Of a stretch of DNA of 64,000 bases, positions 7,017-18,210 are shown piece by piece. Positions within the stretch are counted from its first letter, which is position 1. The number at the start of each line of letters is the position of its first letter. The notes under the pieces were generated by a model. That model did not search any database. It was given only the letters and a program-made list of their open reading frames with translations, and was not told where the DNA came from. The stretch comes from Sphingomonas parva (ex Maeng et al. 2020) (GTDB lineage Bacteria; Pseudomonadota; Alphaproteobacteria; Sphingomonadales; Sphingomonadaceae), in assembly GCF_004564275.1 (NCBI RefSeq), contig NZ_SPDV01000004.1, positions 1 to 64,000 of the forward strand. Direction: 5' to 3'. A program made the position numbers and the translations under genes.

Positions 7017-7126
7017 GTTTGCGAACTCTCCATCATTGTTGCGCCCTGCTCCGCGGGATGCGTGCCGGAGGGACGTGCACACGGTTGCACGATTTGTGCA
7101 GGGAAATCACGCCGGATGCGCGGCCC

Positions 7127-7717
7127 TCAGGACGGCCGCTTCATCCGCCAGTCTGCGGTCGGAAGCTCCGCGGCCGGGACATGGCGCGAGACGAGGTCAT
7201 GGAATATCGCCGAAACGCGATGACCGGCGGGCCCATCGTGGCGCATCTGCCTTGAAACCTGCGCGCCGAAGCTGGCGAGATCGAGGCTGATGCCAGTCCC
7301 GTCGGTGCCCACCTCGGACAGGACGTCCGCGGCGCCGCCGAGCGGCCACAGGGCGTCGGCGGCCGGCACGCCGAGCGGAAGGACCGAAGCGACGATCGCC
7401 CGAACCGCGTCCGCGGAGAGCGATGCCTCCCAGCTCTTCTCGACATCGTAGCGGTTGCAGTCGAACTGCCGGCGAAGGCGCAGGATCTCGAGCTGCCCCT
7501 CGCCTCCCGAGCCTCGCGACGAGATGCGGACCACCCAGGGCCGCCCCGGAAGGTCGAGGGACGGCGTGGCCGCGAAGGTGATCGCGTGCGCCGCCGGGCG
7601 CGGCGGGAGCGAGGCTGCGGCCGGCGGGAGCGGCCGAGGCGTGCACGCCGGCTCCGCGGCAGCGGCCTGACAGCCGAGGACGAGCCAGGCGACGGTCAGA
7701 AGGCTCGATCGGGGCAC
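7127..7717 (-). CDS. Secreted protein of unknown function
   Basis: A 196-aa product with a signal peptide (SLLTVAWLVLGCQAAAA). It could be cut by signal peptidase I after AAA, or lipidated at the Cys in VLGC. A Pro-rich linker follows, then a domain with GRPWVVRISSRG and a Cys pair. No family recognised. The GTG at 7717 is preferred because GAGGAG sits 5 nt upstream. An ATG 15 bases further up (7732) is the alternative and would overlap that Shine-Dalgarno. It stands alone between the CDF pair and the hybrid kinase, all in the same direction. Confidence 0.5.
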   Translation of the reverse strand: MPRSSLLTVAWLVLGCQAAAAEPACTPRPLPPAAASLPPRPAAHAITFAATPSLDLPGRPWVVRISSRGSGGEGQLEILRLRRQFDCNRYDVEKSWEASLSADAVRAIVASVLPLGVPAADALWPLGGAADVLSEVGTDGTGISLDLASFGAQVSRQMRHDGPAGHRVSAIFHDLVSRHVPAAELPTADWRMKRPS

Positions 7718-7805
7718 GTTTGCTCCTCTCATCCCAGGCGGCTCATCCTACGCCATGCGACGGCGCCCGCGCAAATGCAGCGCCAGCGGCAGGAGCCGGA
7801 CACGG

Positions 7806-10800
7806 TCACCCTCCCTTGCCGAGCTGCGCGAGGCTGGCGGCGAGCTCGTCCTTGCGGAACGGCTTGGTGAGGCGCGGGAGATCGGCGGCAATGCCGTCGC
7901 TCTCGGCATAACCGGAGACGAGCAGCACGGGCAGATCGGGCCGGGCGGTGCGCGCCTCGCGGGCGAGATCGGTGCCGTTCATCCCGGGCATCAGATGGTC
8001 GGTCACCAGCAGATCGAACGTCTCGCCGCGCTCGATCAGGCGGATCGCCTCCTCGGCGGAGGCCGCTTCGACTACTCGGTAGCCGAGATCCACCAGCATG
8101 TCCGCGGTGCTGAGCCGCACCAGTTCCTCGTCGTCGACCAGCAACGCCGTGCCCCGTTCGGCGGCATCCTCGACCGGCGCCGAGGATGCCTCCTCCGCCC
8201 CCGGTCCCGACGCGCTTCTCGGCAGCCAGAGCTCGACGTTCGTGCCGAACCCGGGTCGGCTGCGGATCGTCAGGGCCCCGCCGAGCTGCGAGGCGAGGCC
8301 GTGGACCATCGAGAGCCCGAGGCCGGTGCCCTTGCCGACGCCCTTTGTCGAAAAGAACGGCTCGACCGCGCGGGCAAGCGTCGCCTCGTCCATCCCGGTT
8401 CCCGTATCCGCGACGGACAGCCGAATGTAGCGGCCGGCGGGCAGGCTCGAAACATGGTCAGGCCCGATGCGGTCGGTGCTCGCCGAGATGCGCAGCGTGC
8501 CGCCGTCCGGCATCGCGTCGCGCGCATTCACCGCGAGATTGAGCAGCGCCATCTCCAGCTGGTTCGGATCGGCCATCGCCGGCGGAAGATCGTCCGCCGC
8601 CTCGACCGCCACCCTGATCTGCGGACCGGTGGTGCTCGCCACCAGATCGCCCATGCCGGCGACCAGCCTGGCGACGTCCACCGGCACCGCCTGCAGCGGC
8701 TGGCGACGGGCAAAGGCGAGCAGCCGCTGGACGAGCGTGCGCGCCCGCTCGGCCGATTGCATGGCGCCGGCGATCAGCCTCTGCTCGCGCTCGCCGCCGA
8801 GCTTCTTGTGCTGGAGGAGATCGAGGCTGCCGACGATCGGAGTGAGAAGGTTGTTGAAATCGTGCGCGACGCCGCCGGTGAGCTGTCCCATCGCCTCCAT
8901 CTTCTGGCTCTGGCGCAGCGCCTCCTCGGCCATCACCTGGCGGGTGACGTTGCGGCTCGAGCCGATCAGCCGGACGATGCGGCCGTCGGCATCGCGCATC
9001 GGCACCAGCGAGGTGTCCCAATGCTGCGGATCGCCCTCGAGGTCGAAGATCTCGCGATATTGATGCACGACGCCGGTCTCGACGACGTGGCGGTAGGTGG
9101 CGAGCACCTGCTGGGCCAGATCGTTGGGCAGGATCTCGTCGATGCGCTTCCCGCGAATCTCATCCGAGCGAAAGCCGAGGGCCGCCTCGTGCGCCGGATT
9201 GACCTGCTCCACGACGAAGCTCGCGTCGGGCGCGACGCCGACCACGAACAGCGCTTCCGGGCTGTTCTGGAAATAGGCGCGGTAGAGGGCGTCCGCCTCG
9301 CGCCGCGCCGCTTCCGCTTCCGCCAGCCGCCGCTGCTCCTGCACGCGATCGGTCACGTCGTAGACGAATTGATAGGCGCCGATCTGCTTGCCCTCCGCAT
9401 CGCGCAGGACGTGGTATTTCATCTCGTAGCTGCGGCGCTCCCGGCCCGGCTCGCCGAACTCGCCGATCTCGGTGAAACCCTCGCCGGCAAGCGCCCTTCC
9501 CCAAACCTCCCGAACGGCAGCCTGGTGCTCCGGCAGGTGCGCCAAGGTTTCGAGCATCGACTCGCCGACCTTGGGCCGGACGCCGTAGATGCGCTCGAAT
9601 TCGTCGGCGCTTGCCCGGTTGATCGCCAGCCAGCGGAAATCGGCATCGGCGACCTGGACGAAGGCGTCGGTATTCTCGACCAGATCGGCGAGGAGCTTTC
9701 GCTCGGCCACCGCCTCGGCAATGCGCTGCTCCAGCGTCTCGTTGAGCTCGCGCAGGCGTTCCTCGGCGAGCCGGCGGTCGTGGATGTCGGTCGAGGCGCC
9801 GTACCAGCGGACGACTTCGCCCGTGTCGGGATCGCGATAGGGCTCGCCGCGCACCAGGAACCAGCGATATTCGCCCGCGGCCGAGCGGATGCGGTGCTCG
9901 AGCCGGTAGGTCGTCCCCGTCCGCCGCGCCTCGTCGAAGATCTTCATGGTCGGTTCGGCATCGTCGGGATGCAGATAGCCGGCGGCCACCTCGCCGGCGG
10001 TAGTCGGCTCCCGGGGCGCGCCGGTATAGTCGAACCAGTGGCGGTTGAAGAACTCGTTGCCGCCGTCCGCATCGGTGATCCAGACGATCTGCGGCGCTGC
10101 GTCGGCCATCAGCCGGAACTTCTCCTCGCTCTCGCGCAGCGCCGCCTCGGCGTTGCGGCGCTCGTCGATGTCGATGACCGAACCGACGTAGCCGAGGAAC
10201 TCGCCCGAAGCGCCGAAGCGCGGCGACGCGGCGTCGATCGCCCAGCGATAGCGTCCGTCGGCGCGGCGCAGCCGGTATTCGAGACGAAACGGGCGCTGGG
10301 CGGAATTCGCCTCGACGAAGGCGCGCTCGGCCGTCGCTTTGTCGTCCGGATGGGTCGCATCGAGCCAGCCGAACCCCTCGGCCTCCGCGGGCGTCTGGCC
10401 GGTGAACTCGTACCAGCCGCGGTTGAGATAGGTGCAATGGCCGCTCTCGTCGGTGACCCACATCATCACCGGGGCGTGGTCCGCCATGTTGCGGAAGCGC
10501 ACCTCGCTCTCGCGGACCGCCCGCTCGGCGAGCACCTGGCCGGTCGTTTCGGTGCAGGCGCAGAACAGGCCGGCGACCTCCCCGGCCTCGTCGCGGACCG
10601 GCGAGTAGGAGAAGGTGAACCAGGTCTGCTCGTCATAGCCATGGCGGTTCATGAGCAGCGGCAGATTCTCGCGGTAGCTCGCCTCGCCGGCGAGCGCCGC
10701 GTCGATCAGCGGCGAGATGTCGGGCCAGATCTCGGCCCAGATGTCGTGGAACGGCCGTCCCAGCGCCTGCGGGTGCTTCTCGCCGAGCACCTCGGCATAA

Positions 10801-11015
10801 GGATCGTTGTAGAGGAAGCCGAGCTCGGGACCCCAGGCGACGAACATCGGGAACCCCGAGCTCAGCATCAGGCTGACGACCGATCGCAGCGACTGCGGCC
10901 AGGCCTCCGGCGGTCCGAGCGGCGAAGTGGACCAGTCATGCGCGCGCATCAGCGCACCGGTCTTGCCTCCGTCGACGAGGAAGGTGGAGCTCGCAGGGAG
11001 GGAAGCATCAGTCAC
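7806..11015 (-). CDS. Large multi-PAS hybrid sensor histidine kinase with receiver domain
   Basis: A 1069-aa cytoplasmic signalling protein with no membrane segment. An N-terminal PAS-like region (residues ~30-170, with PLGPPEAWP) is followed by four more PAS/PAC repeats (about 175-660, including PVMMWVTDESG, PQIVWITDADG and AFVQVADADF), a HisKA domain with phospho-acceptor His718 in [11 protein letters not shown], a HATPase domain (N-box NLAVNARDAM, G-boxes DTGTGM and GKGTGLGLS) and a C-terminal receiver with Asp1006 (VTDHLMPGMNG). Such orphan kinases usually respond to light, redox or small ligands; no LOV cysteine motif was seen. GTG start with AAAGGAT upstream. It is paralogous to the kinase at 39033-42875, and no partner regulator lies next to it. 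Confidence 0.9.
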   Translation of the reverse strand: MTDASLPASSTFLVDGGKTGALMRAHDWSTSPLGPPEAWPQSLRSVVSLMLSSGFPMFVAWGPELGFLYNDPYAEVLGEKHPQALGRPFHDIWAEIWPDISPLIDAALAGEASYRENLPLLMNRHGYDEQTWFTFSYSPVRDEAGEVAGLFCACTETTGQVLAERAVRESEVRFRNMADHAPVMMWVTDESGHCTYLNRGWYEFTGQTPAEAEGFGWLDATHPDDKATAERAFVEANSAQRPFRLEYRLRRADGRYRWAIDAASPRFGASGEFLGYVGSVIDIDERRNAEAALRESEEKFRLMADAAPQIVWITDADGGNEFFNRHWFDYTGAPREPTTAGEVAAGYLHPDDAEPTMKIFDEARRTGTTYRLEHRIRSAAGEYRWFLVRGEPYRDPDTGEVVRWYGASTDIHDRRLAEERLRELNETLEQRIAEAVAERKLLADLVENTDAFVQVADADFRWLAINRASADEFERIYGVRPKVGESMLETLAHLPEHQAAVREVWGRALAGEGFTEIGEFGEPGRERRSYEMKYHVLRDAEGKQIGAYQFVYDVTDRVQEQRRLAEAEAARREADALYRAYFQNSPEALFVVGVAPDASFVVEQVNPAHEAALGFRSDEIRGKRIDEILPNDLAQQVLATYRHVVETGVVHQYREIFDLEGDPQHWDTSLVPMRDADGRIVRLIGSSRNVTRQVMAEEALRQSQKMEAMGQLTGGVAHDFNNLLTPIVGSLDLLQHKKLGGEREQRLIAGAMQSAERARTLVQRLLAFARRQPLQAVPVDVARLVAGMGDLVASTTGPQIRVAVEAADDLPPAMADPNQLEMALLNLAVNARDAMPDGGTLRISASTDRIGPDHVSSLPAGRYIRLSVADTGTGMDEATLARAVEPFFSTKGVGKGTGLGLSMVHGLASQLGGALTIRSRPGFGTNVELWLPRSASGPGAEEASSAPVEDAAERGTALLVDDEELVRLSTADMLVDLGYRVVEAASAEEAIRLIERGETFDLLVTDHLMPGMNGTDLAREARTARPDLPVLLVSGYAESDGIAADLPRLTKPFRKDELAASLAQLGKGG

Positions 11016-11149
11016 AATCGATCCTTTGCGCGACTCACGCCGGGGGGCATTGCGCGGGTGCCGCGACGACTAGCCCATCGCCTCAGGTGCGTCATGAGCC
11101 AAAGGGCCGCGTCGCGCGTATTTGCCCAGGACCAGCAAGGAGCGAGACG

Positions 11150-12004
11150 ATGGCCTCCAGCCCCGCCCTCTTCATCGGCCACGGCAGCCCGATGAACACG
11201 CTCGAGCGCAACGGTTTCACCGAGGCCTGGCGGCGCCTCGGTCGAAGCCTGCCGCGGCCTCGCGCGCTGCTGGTCGTCTCGGCCCATTGGTATTTCGGCG
11301 CCACGGCCGTCACGGCGATGCCGAAGCCGCGCACCATCCACGATTTCTACGGCTTTCCGCCCGAGCTGTTCGCCTTCGATTATCCGGCGCCCGGCGCCCC
11401 CGAGATCGCCGAGGAGGTCGCGGACGCGGTGAAGCCGGTGTGGTGCGGCCTCGACCAGGATCAATGGGGGCTCGATCACGGCACGTGGAGCGTGCTCGCC
11501 CATCTCTATCCGGAGGCCGACTTGCCGGTGCTGCAGCTGTCGATCAACGCGCTGAAGCCGCTCGACTACCATGTCGAGCTCGGCGCGCGGCTCGCCGCGC
11601 TCCGCAACCGCGGCATCATGGTGCTGGCGAGCGGCAACGTCGTCCACAATCTGCGCCGCGTGCTCTGGAACCGGCCCGACGCCGCCTTCGACTGGGCGGA
11701 ACGGTTCGACGAGGCGGTCGCGCAGCAGCTCGCCGAGGCGCCGGGCGACATCCTGCGGCTGACCGAGCATCCGGACTATGGCGCCGCGGCGCCGACGCCG
11801 GACCATTTCATTCCCCTGCTCTACCTCGCCGGCATCGCGCGGGAGGAAGGCGGGCGGCTCGATGCGCTGGTGCGCGGCTATGCGATGGGCTCGATCTCGA
11901 TGACCTGCTACGGCCTCGACGCCGCCGCGGGCCTCGACGGCGAGGAGGCCGAGGGCGCGGCGACGCTGCCCGAGGGCGTGCCGGCGGATCAGTCGAACAT
12001 CTGA
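11150..12004 (+). CDS. ygiD: 4,5-DOPA dioxygenase extradiol-type enzyme (YgiD/LigB-like)
   Basis: A 284-aa member of the DODA-type class III extradiol dioxygenases, single-subunit non-heme iron or zinc enzymes that open catechol rings. Metal-ligand His residues fit the family: FIGHGSPMN near the N-terminus, SAHWYFG, LDHGTWS, and GNVVHNL. The length matches YgiD. The start at 11150 is supported by AAGGAG seven bases upstream. It is divergent from the hybrid kinase and stands as a single gene. The natural substrate is unknown; proteins of this family are often annotated from L-DOPA activity shown only for a few members. Confidence 0.88.
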   Translation: MASSPALFIGHGSPMNTLERNGFTEAWRRLGRSLPRPRALLVVSAHWYFGATAVTAMPKPRTIHDFYGFPPELFAFDYPAPGAPEIAEEVADAVKPVWCGLDQDQWGLDHGTWSVLAHLYPEADLPVLQLSINALKPLDYHVELGARLAALRNRGIMVLASGNVVHNLRRVLWNRPDAAFDWAERFDEAVAQQLAEAPGDILRLTEHPDYGAAAPTPDHFIPLLYLAGIAREEGGRLDALVRGYAMGSISMTCYGLDAAAGLDGEEAEGAATLPEGVPADQSNI

Positions 12005-12032
12005 GCCGCGGCGAGGGCGCACCTCCGGCAAA

Positions 12033-12135
12033 TCGGGGACACTATACCAATTAGCCTCTCGCCACGCCTCCGGGACTGGCGAGCAACCCGCGACCTGCCC
12101 CCGGGCGGCGCGAGCAATTAGTATAGTGTCCCCGA
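12033..12135. repeat. MITE-like element with 20-bp terminal inverted repeats
   Basis: TCGGGGACACTATACCAATT at 12033-12052 and its complement at 12116-12135 match at 19 of 20 positions. They enclose 63 bp of GC-rich, partly self-complementary sequence without coding capacity. Arms of the type GGGGACA-TATAC-AATT are known at the ends of short non-autonomous elements in many proteobacteria (recalled, not checked). It lies between the convergent dioxygenase and acetyl-CoA synthetase genes, and could also act as a bidirectional terminator. Confidence 0.75.
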
Positions 12136-12209
12136 ATTACCAAGCTCCCGCGAGACCGAAGAGCGGCCCCCGACCCGCCCAATCGCCACCGCCGCCGCGG
12201 CGCTGCCGC

Positions 12210-14138
<1,929 letters not shown>

Positions 14139-14225
14139 GGCGATCCTCACGTGCGCGGACGGGCCGCGTTCGCCCTGCTCCTGCCACAGCCGCGCCGCGG
14201 GCGGCAACGGGGTTGGGGCGCGATT

Positions 14226-14366
14226 TCCCCTCCCTGTAAGGGAGGGGCCAGGGGTGGGTGCGGCTGAGGCCCCTCGATGGGGCCGAAGACGCTTGTGGCG
14301 GACGCGCAGGCCGAGCGCTCGCTCCGCTCGCGACCCACCCCCTTCCCCTCCCTTCCAGGGAGGGGA
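14226..14366. repeat. Long imperfect inverted repeat in the acsA-cphA divergent region
   Basis: The 34-nt arms at 14226-14259 and 14333-14366 are reverse complements at 30 of 34 positions. Each arm is itself a hairpin (CCCCTCCC and GGGAGGGG with a short loop). This is typical of small palindromic intergenic elements in sphingomonads. The remaining sequence between acsA and cphA (14139-14531) holds no gene; it should contain both promoters. CPHA's Shine-Dalgarno (AAGGGGGGAACC) is just before 14532. Confidence 0.65.
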
Positions 14367-14531
14367 GACGGCAGTCCCTCGCCGGCACGAGGCTGATGTG
14401 GATCAGCTTCTTCTTCTGGAACTTGCGTGGGGTGCTGCTGGTTTTTGCTGATCATGTCGGCTCCGAACCAGTCCACCGCGAAAAGCTCGAGGGACGGAGC
14501 CTCCGCCAGCCATTCCCAAGGGGGGAACCAG

Positions 14532-17306
14532 ATGTTCTTCGGCAGCAAGACCGATCCTGCCACCACGTTCCTGACGCAGCCGATGGCCGTCACCGAGGTC
14601 GGCGTCTATCGCGGCCCGCATTATTACAGCCATACGCCGATGGTTCGCATCCAGCTCGACCTCGGGCGGATGGAGGAATTCCCGACCAACCGAATCCCCG
14701 GCTTCACCGAGGCGCTGCTCGAGGCCCTGCCCGGCGTGGGCCGCCACGCCTGCTCGCTGAAGGTGCGCGGCGGCTTCGAGAAGAGGCTCCGCGAGGGCAC
14801 CTGGCTCGGCCATGTCGCCGAGCATATCGCGCTCGAGCTGCAGACCCTGGCCGGCTCGCGCGCCGTTCGCGGCAAGACCCGATCGGTCAAGAACCGTCCC
14901 GGCGTCTACAACGTCATGTTCGCCTATAACGAGGAGCGCGTGGGCCTCGCCGCCGGACGCATCGCGCTGGAGCTGGTCAATTCGCTGCTCCCGCCCGAGC
15001 TCGAAGGGATCAGCGGCCTCGACCGCATCCATGATTTCGACGGCGCATTCGACCTCGAGGGCCGGCTCGACACGCTGAAGCGCCTGGTCCGCCGCACCGC
15101 GCTCGGACCGACCACCAGGTCGCTCGTCGAAGAGGCCGAACGGCGCGGCATCCCGGTGATGCGTTTGGACGAAAAGAGCCTGATCCAGCTCGGCCAGGGC
15201 CGCTTCCAGCAGCGCATTCGGGCGAGCATCACCGGCCGCACCGCCCAGGTCGCGACCGACATCGCCAGCGACAAGAACCTTACCAAGCGGCTGCTCGACG
15301 AGAGCGGCATTCCCGTGCCTCGCGGCGTCGTCGTTCGCAACGTCGAGGACGCGGTGCGCGCGGCCCGGCGGCTGCGCTTTCCGCTGGTCACCAAGCCGCT
15401 CGACGGCAATCACGGCCGCGGCGTGACGATCGGCATCGAGTCCGAGGAGCAGCTGCGCTTCGGCTTCGCCGAGGCGCAGGCGCAGGCCAAGGGCCGCGAC
15501 GTCATCGTCGAGCAGTTCTTCGCCGGCAACGACCACCGCATCCTCGTCGTCGACGGCAAGATGATCGCGGTCGCCGAGCGGATTCCCGCGCAGGTCACGG
15601 GCGACGGCGTCAGCACCATCCGCCAGCTCGTCGCGGAAGTGAACCGCGATCCGCGCCGCGGCGACGGGCACGAGAACGTGATGACCCGTATCAGGATCGA
15701 CGCCCTGGTCGAGGAATATATCGGCCGCAGCGGCATGACGCCGGACAGCATTCCCGAGGCCGAGCAGGTCGTGCAATTGCGCGCCACCGCCAATCTCTCG
15801 ACCGGCGGGACCGCGGTCGACCGGACCAACGAGATCCACCCGGACAATGCCGAGATCGCCCGCCGCGCCGCTTTGGTCGTCGGGCTCGACGTCGCCGGCG
15901 TCGACTTCGTCTGCCCCGACATCAGCCGTTCGGTGCGCGAGACCGGCGGCGGGGTGATCGAGGTCAATGCCGCGCCCGGCCTCAGGATGCACATCGATCC
16001 GTCCGAAGGCGCGCCGCGCGACGTCGCCAAGCCGATCATCGAGATGCTGTTCCCGCGCGGCAGCCGGAGCCGGGTGCCGATCATCGCGATCACCGGCACC
16101 AACGGCAAATCGACCGTCGGCCGCATGGTGAAGCACATCATCCGCTACACCGGCTGCACCGTCGGCCTCACCTCGACCACCGGAGTCTACATCAACGACA
16201 TCCTCACCCACGAGGGCGACGCCACCGGGCCGCGCTCGGCGCGGATGATCCTGCGCGACCCGACCGTCGAGGTGGCGGTGCTCGAGACGGCGCGGGGCGG
16301 CCTGCTGCGCGAGGGACTCGCTTTTTCCCAAGCCGATATCGGCATCGCCACCAACGTCACCGCCGACCATCTCGGCCTGAAGGGCATCGCGACCGTCGAG
16401 GACCTCGCCAGCGTCAAGCAGGTTGTCGTCGAGTCGGTCCGGCGCAGCGGCCATTCGATCCTCAACGCCGACGACCCCCTGACCGTGCGGATGGCGCGCC
16501 GCGCCGGCGGCCGTATCATCTGGTTCTCCTTGTGCGGCGGCGCCGAGCTCCCGCCGCTGGTCCGCGAGCATGTCGATGAAGGCGGCATGGCCGTTGTCCG
16601 CGAGCCGGGGCCGGACGGCGGCACGATCGTCGTCTACGAGGACAGCCGCCGCGAGGTCGTGATGAAGGCCGGCGACATTCCGGCGACCCTGCACGGCATG
16701 GCCGAGTTCAACGTCGCCAACGCCCTCGCCGCGATCGCCGCCGCTTATGCGCACGGCGTGCCGATCCTCACCATCCGATCGGCGATGACCAACTTCCGCT
16801 CGACCTTCGAGCAGAACCCGGGGCGGCTCAACGTCCACGACGCGCACGGCTTCAGGGTGATCGTCGATTACGCCCACAATGCCGCCGGCCTGAACGCGCT
16901 CGGCAAGGTGGTTCGCGGCCTGTCCGATCGTTACAAGAGGACGATCGGATCGGTCTCGATGGCAGGGGACCGGCGGGACGAGGATCTGATGGAGATGGGC
17001 CGGATCGCGGCCGGCATCTTCGACGTGCTGATCTTCCGCGAGGATCCCTCGACCCGTGGCCGTCCGCGCGGCGAAGTGATGCACTATCTGCAGCAAGGCG
17101 CGCTCGAGGCGGGCCGCTCGCCCGATCACATCCACCTGATCGCCGGCGAAGCCGCGTCGACCGCCGCCGCGCTGGCGATGGGCCGCCCCGGCGACCTGAT
17201 CGTCGTCACCCCCACCGACGTCCATGCCGCCTGGCGGCAGGTCAACGATTTCACGCCCGTTGCCGTGCGTGCCGCCACCCGCGCACCGCTCGTCCCGGCA
17301 GAGTAA
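14532..17306 (+). CDS. cphA: Cyanophycin synthetase
   Basis: A 924-aa enzyme that polymerises L-Asp and L-Arg into the storage peptide cyanophycin using ATP. An N-terminal domain (residues ~15-150, with YRGPHYYSHTP) is followed by an ATP-grasp domain for Asp addition (about 210-480, with KPLDGNHGRGV and EVNAAPGLRMH) and a Mur-ligase-like domain for Arg addition with the P-loop GTNGKS at about 521-526. The length fits CphA1. ATG 14532 follows GGGGGA by a good distance; earlier in-frame starts at 14427 and 14454 lack this. First gene of a three-gene operon; the next start is 4 bp downstream of its stop. Confidence 0.95.
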   Translation: MFFGSKTDPATTFLTQPMAVTEVGVYRGPHYYSHTPMVRIQLDLGRMEEFPTNRIPGFTEALLEALPGVGRHACSLKVRGGFEKRLREGTWLGHVAEHIALELQTLAGSRAVRGKTRSVKNRPGVYNVMFAYNEERVGLAAGRIALELVNSLLPPELEGISGLDRIHDFDGAFDLEGRLDTLKRLVRRTALGPTTRSLVEEAERRGIPVMRLDEKSLIQLGQGRFQQRIRASITGRTAQVATDIASDKNLTKRLLDESGIPVPRGVVVRNVEDAVRAARRLRFPLVTKPLDGNHGRGVTIGIESEEQLRFGFAEAQAQAKGRDVIVEQFFAGNDHRILVVDGKMIAVAERIPAQVTGDGVSTIRQLVAEVNRDPRRGDGHENVMTRIRIDALVEEYIGRSGMTPDSIPEAEQVVQLRATANLSTGGTAVDRTNEIHPDNAEIARRAALVVGLDVAGVDFVCPDISRSVRETGGGVIEVNAAPGLRMHIDPSEGAPRDVAKPIIEMLFPRGSRSRVPIIAITGTNGKSTVGRMVKHIIRYTGCTVGLTSTTGVYINDILTHEGDATGPRSARMILRDPTVEVAVLETARGGLLREGLAFSQADIGIATNVTADHLGLKGIATVEDLASVKQVVVESVRRSGHSILNADDPLTVRMARRAGGRIIWFSLCGGAELPPLVREHVDEGGMAVVREPGPDGGTIVVYEDSRREVVMKAGDIPATLHGMAEFNVANALAAIAAAYAHGVPILTIRSAMTNFRSTFEQNPGRLNVHDAHGFRVIVDYAHNAAGLNALGKVVRGLSDRYKRTIGSVSMAGDRRDEDLMEMGRIAAGIFDVLIFREDPSTRGRPRGEVMHYLQQGALEAGRSPDHIHLIAGEAASTAAALAMGRPGDLIVVTPTDVHAAWRQVNDFTPVAVRAATRAPLVPAE

Positions 17307-17310
17307 GAGA

Positions 17311-18210
17311 ATGACCGACAGACAGGCTGGGCGGTGGGCCCTGATCGTGCACGGCGGCGCGAAGCCGTGGCCGGACGGTGAGGAGGATGCGCACCGCAAC
17401 GGCGTGCTCGAGGCGCTGGCCGCCGGCCGCAGGGTCCTGGAGAGCGGCGGAACCGCGCTCGACGCCGTCGAGGCGTCGGTGCGCACGCTCGAGGACATCG
17501 AGCTGTTCAACGCCGGCACCGGCTCGGCCCTGAACGAGCGGGGCGAGGTCGAAATGTGCTCCGGCATCATGGACGGGCGCGACCTCAAGGTCGGCGCGGT
17601 CGGGGCGATCCGCGGGGTACGCAATCCCGTCGCCGTCGCCCGCGCGATGCTGGCCGAGACGGAAGTGCTGATCGTCGGCGAGGGGGCGGAGCTGTTCGCC
17701 GTCCGCAAGGGCATCGAGTGCGTGCCGAACGACGCCCTGGTCGTCGAGAAGAGGAAGAAGGAGCTGGCCGAGCACGACACGGTCGGCGCCGTCGCCCTGG
17801 ACAGCGGCGGCAACATCGCGGCGGCAACCTCGACCGGCGGGCTCGCCGGCGCGCCGGTGGGCAGGATCGGCGACAGTCCCGTTCCCGGCGGCGGCTTCTA
17901 TGCGGACAATCACGTCGGTGGCGTCGCCTTCTCCGGCGATGGCGAGACGATCCAGCGGCTGGCGCTGGCAGGACGGGTGATGGCCTCGATCGACGACGGC
18001 GAGGATCCCGAAGCGGCGATCGCCAAGGCGGTGGCCAAGCTGCCGGGCACCGGCGGGGCCGATGCCGACGGCGGCGGAATCGGCATCGCCAAGGATGGCC
18101 GGATCGGCTGGGCGCATAACAGCCCCAGCTTCACCGTGGCCCTGATGACCGGCGACATGGAAGAGCCGGAGGTCTGGCTCAGCAAGGAAGAGGCGCAGAA
18201 ACGTGGCTGA
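17311..18210 (+). CDS. iaaA: Isoaspartyl peptidase / plant-type L-asparaginase (Ntn hydrolase)
   Basis: A 299-aa Ntn-hydrolase precursor. It should self-cleave before Thr157 in EHDTVGAVALD to give alpha and beta subunits, with that Thr as nucleophile; the GGLAGAPVGRIGDSP region downstream fits the substrate pocket. Enzymes of this family hydrolyse beta-aspartyl dipeptides, including beta-Asp-Arg released from cyanophycin. The position between cphA and cphB strongly suggests that role. ATG 17311 follows AAGAG and lies 4 bp after the cphA stop. Its 3' end overlaps the next gene by 8 bp. Confidence 0.92.
   Translation: MTDRQAGRWALIVHGGAKPWPDGEEDAHRNGVLEALAAGRRVLESGGTALDAVEASVRTLEDIELFNAGTGSALNERGEVEMCSGIMDGRDLKVGAVGAIRGVRNPVAVARAMLAETEVLIVGEGAELFAVRKGIECVPNDALVVEKRKKELAEHDTVGAVALDSGGNIAAATSTGGLAGAPVGRIGDSPVPGGGFYADNHVGGVAFSGDGETIQRLALAGRVMASIDDGEDPEAAIAKAVAKLPGTGGADADGGGIGIAKDGRIGWAHNSPSFTVALMTGDMEEPEVWLSKEEAQKRG

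Noticed and set aside
7755-11195. 1146-aa plus-strand frame opposite the hybrid kinase
   Set aside because: Typical long antisense frame of GC-rich DNA: His/Gln/Arg-rich, with no domains, while the minus strand encodes a clear kinase.
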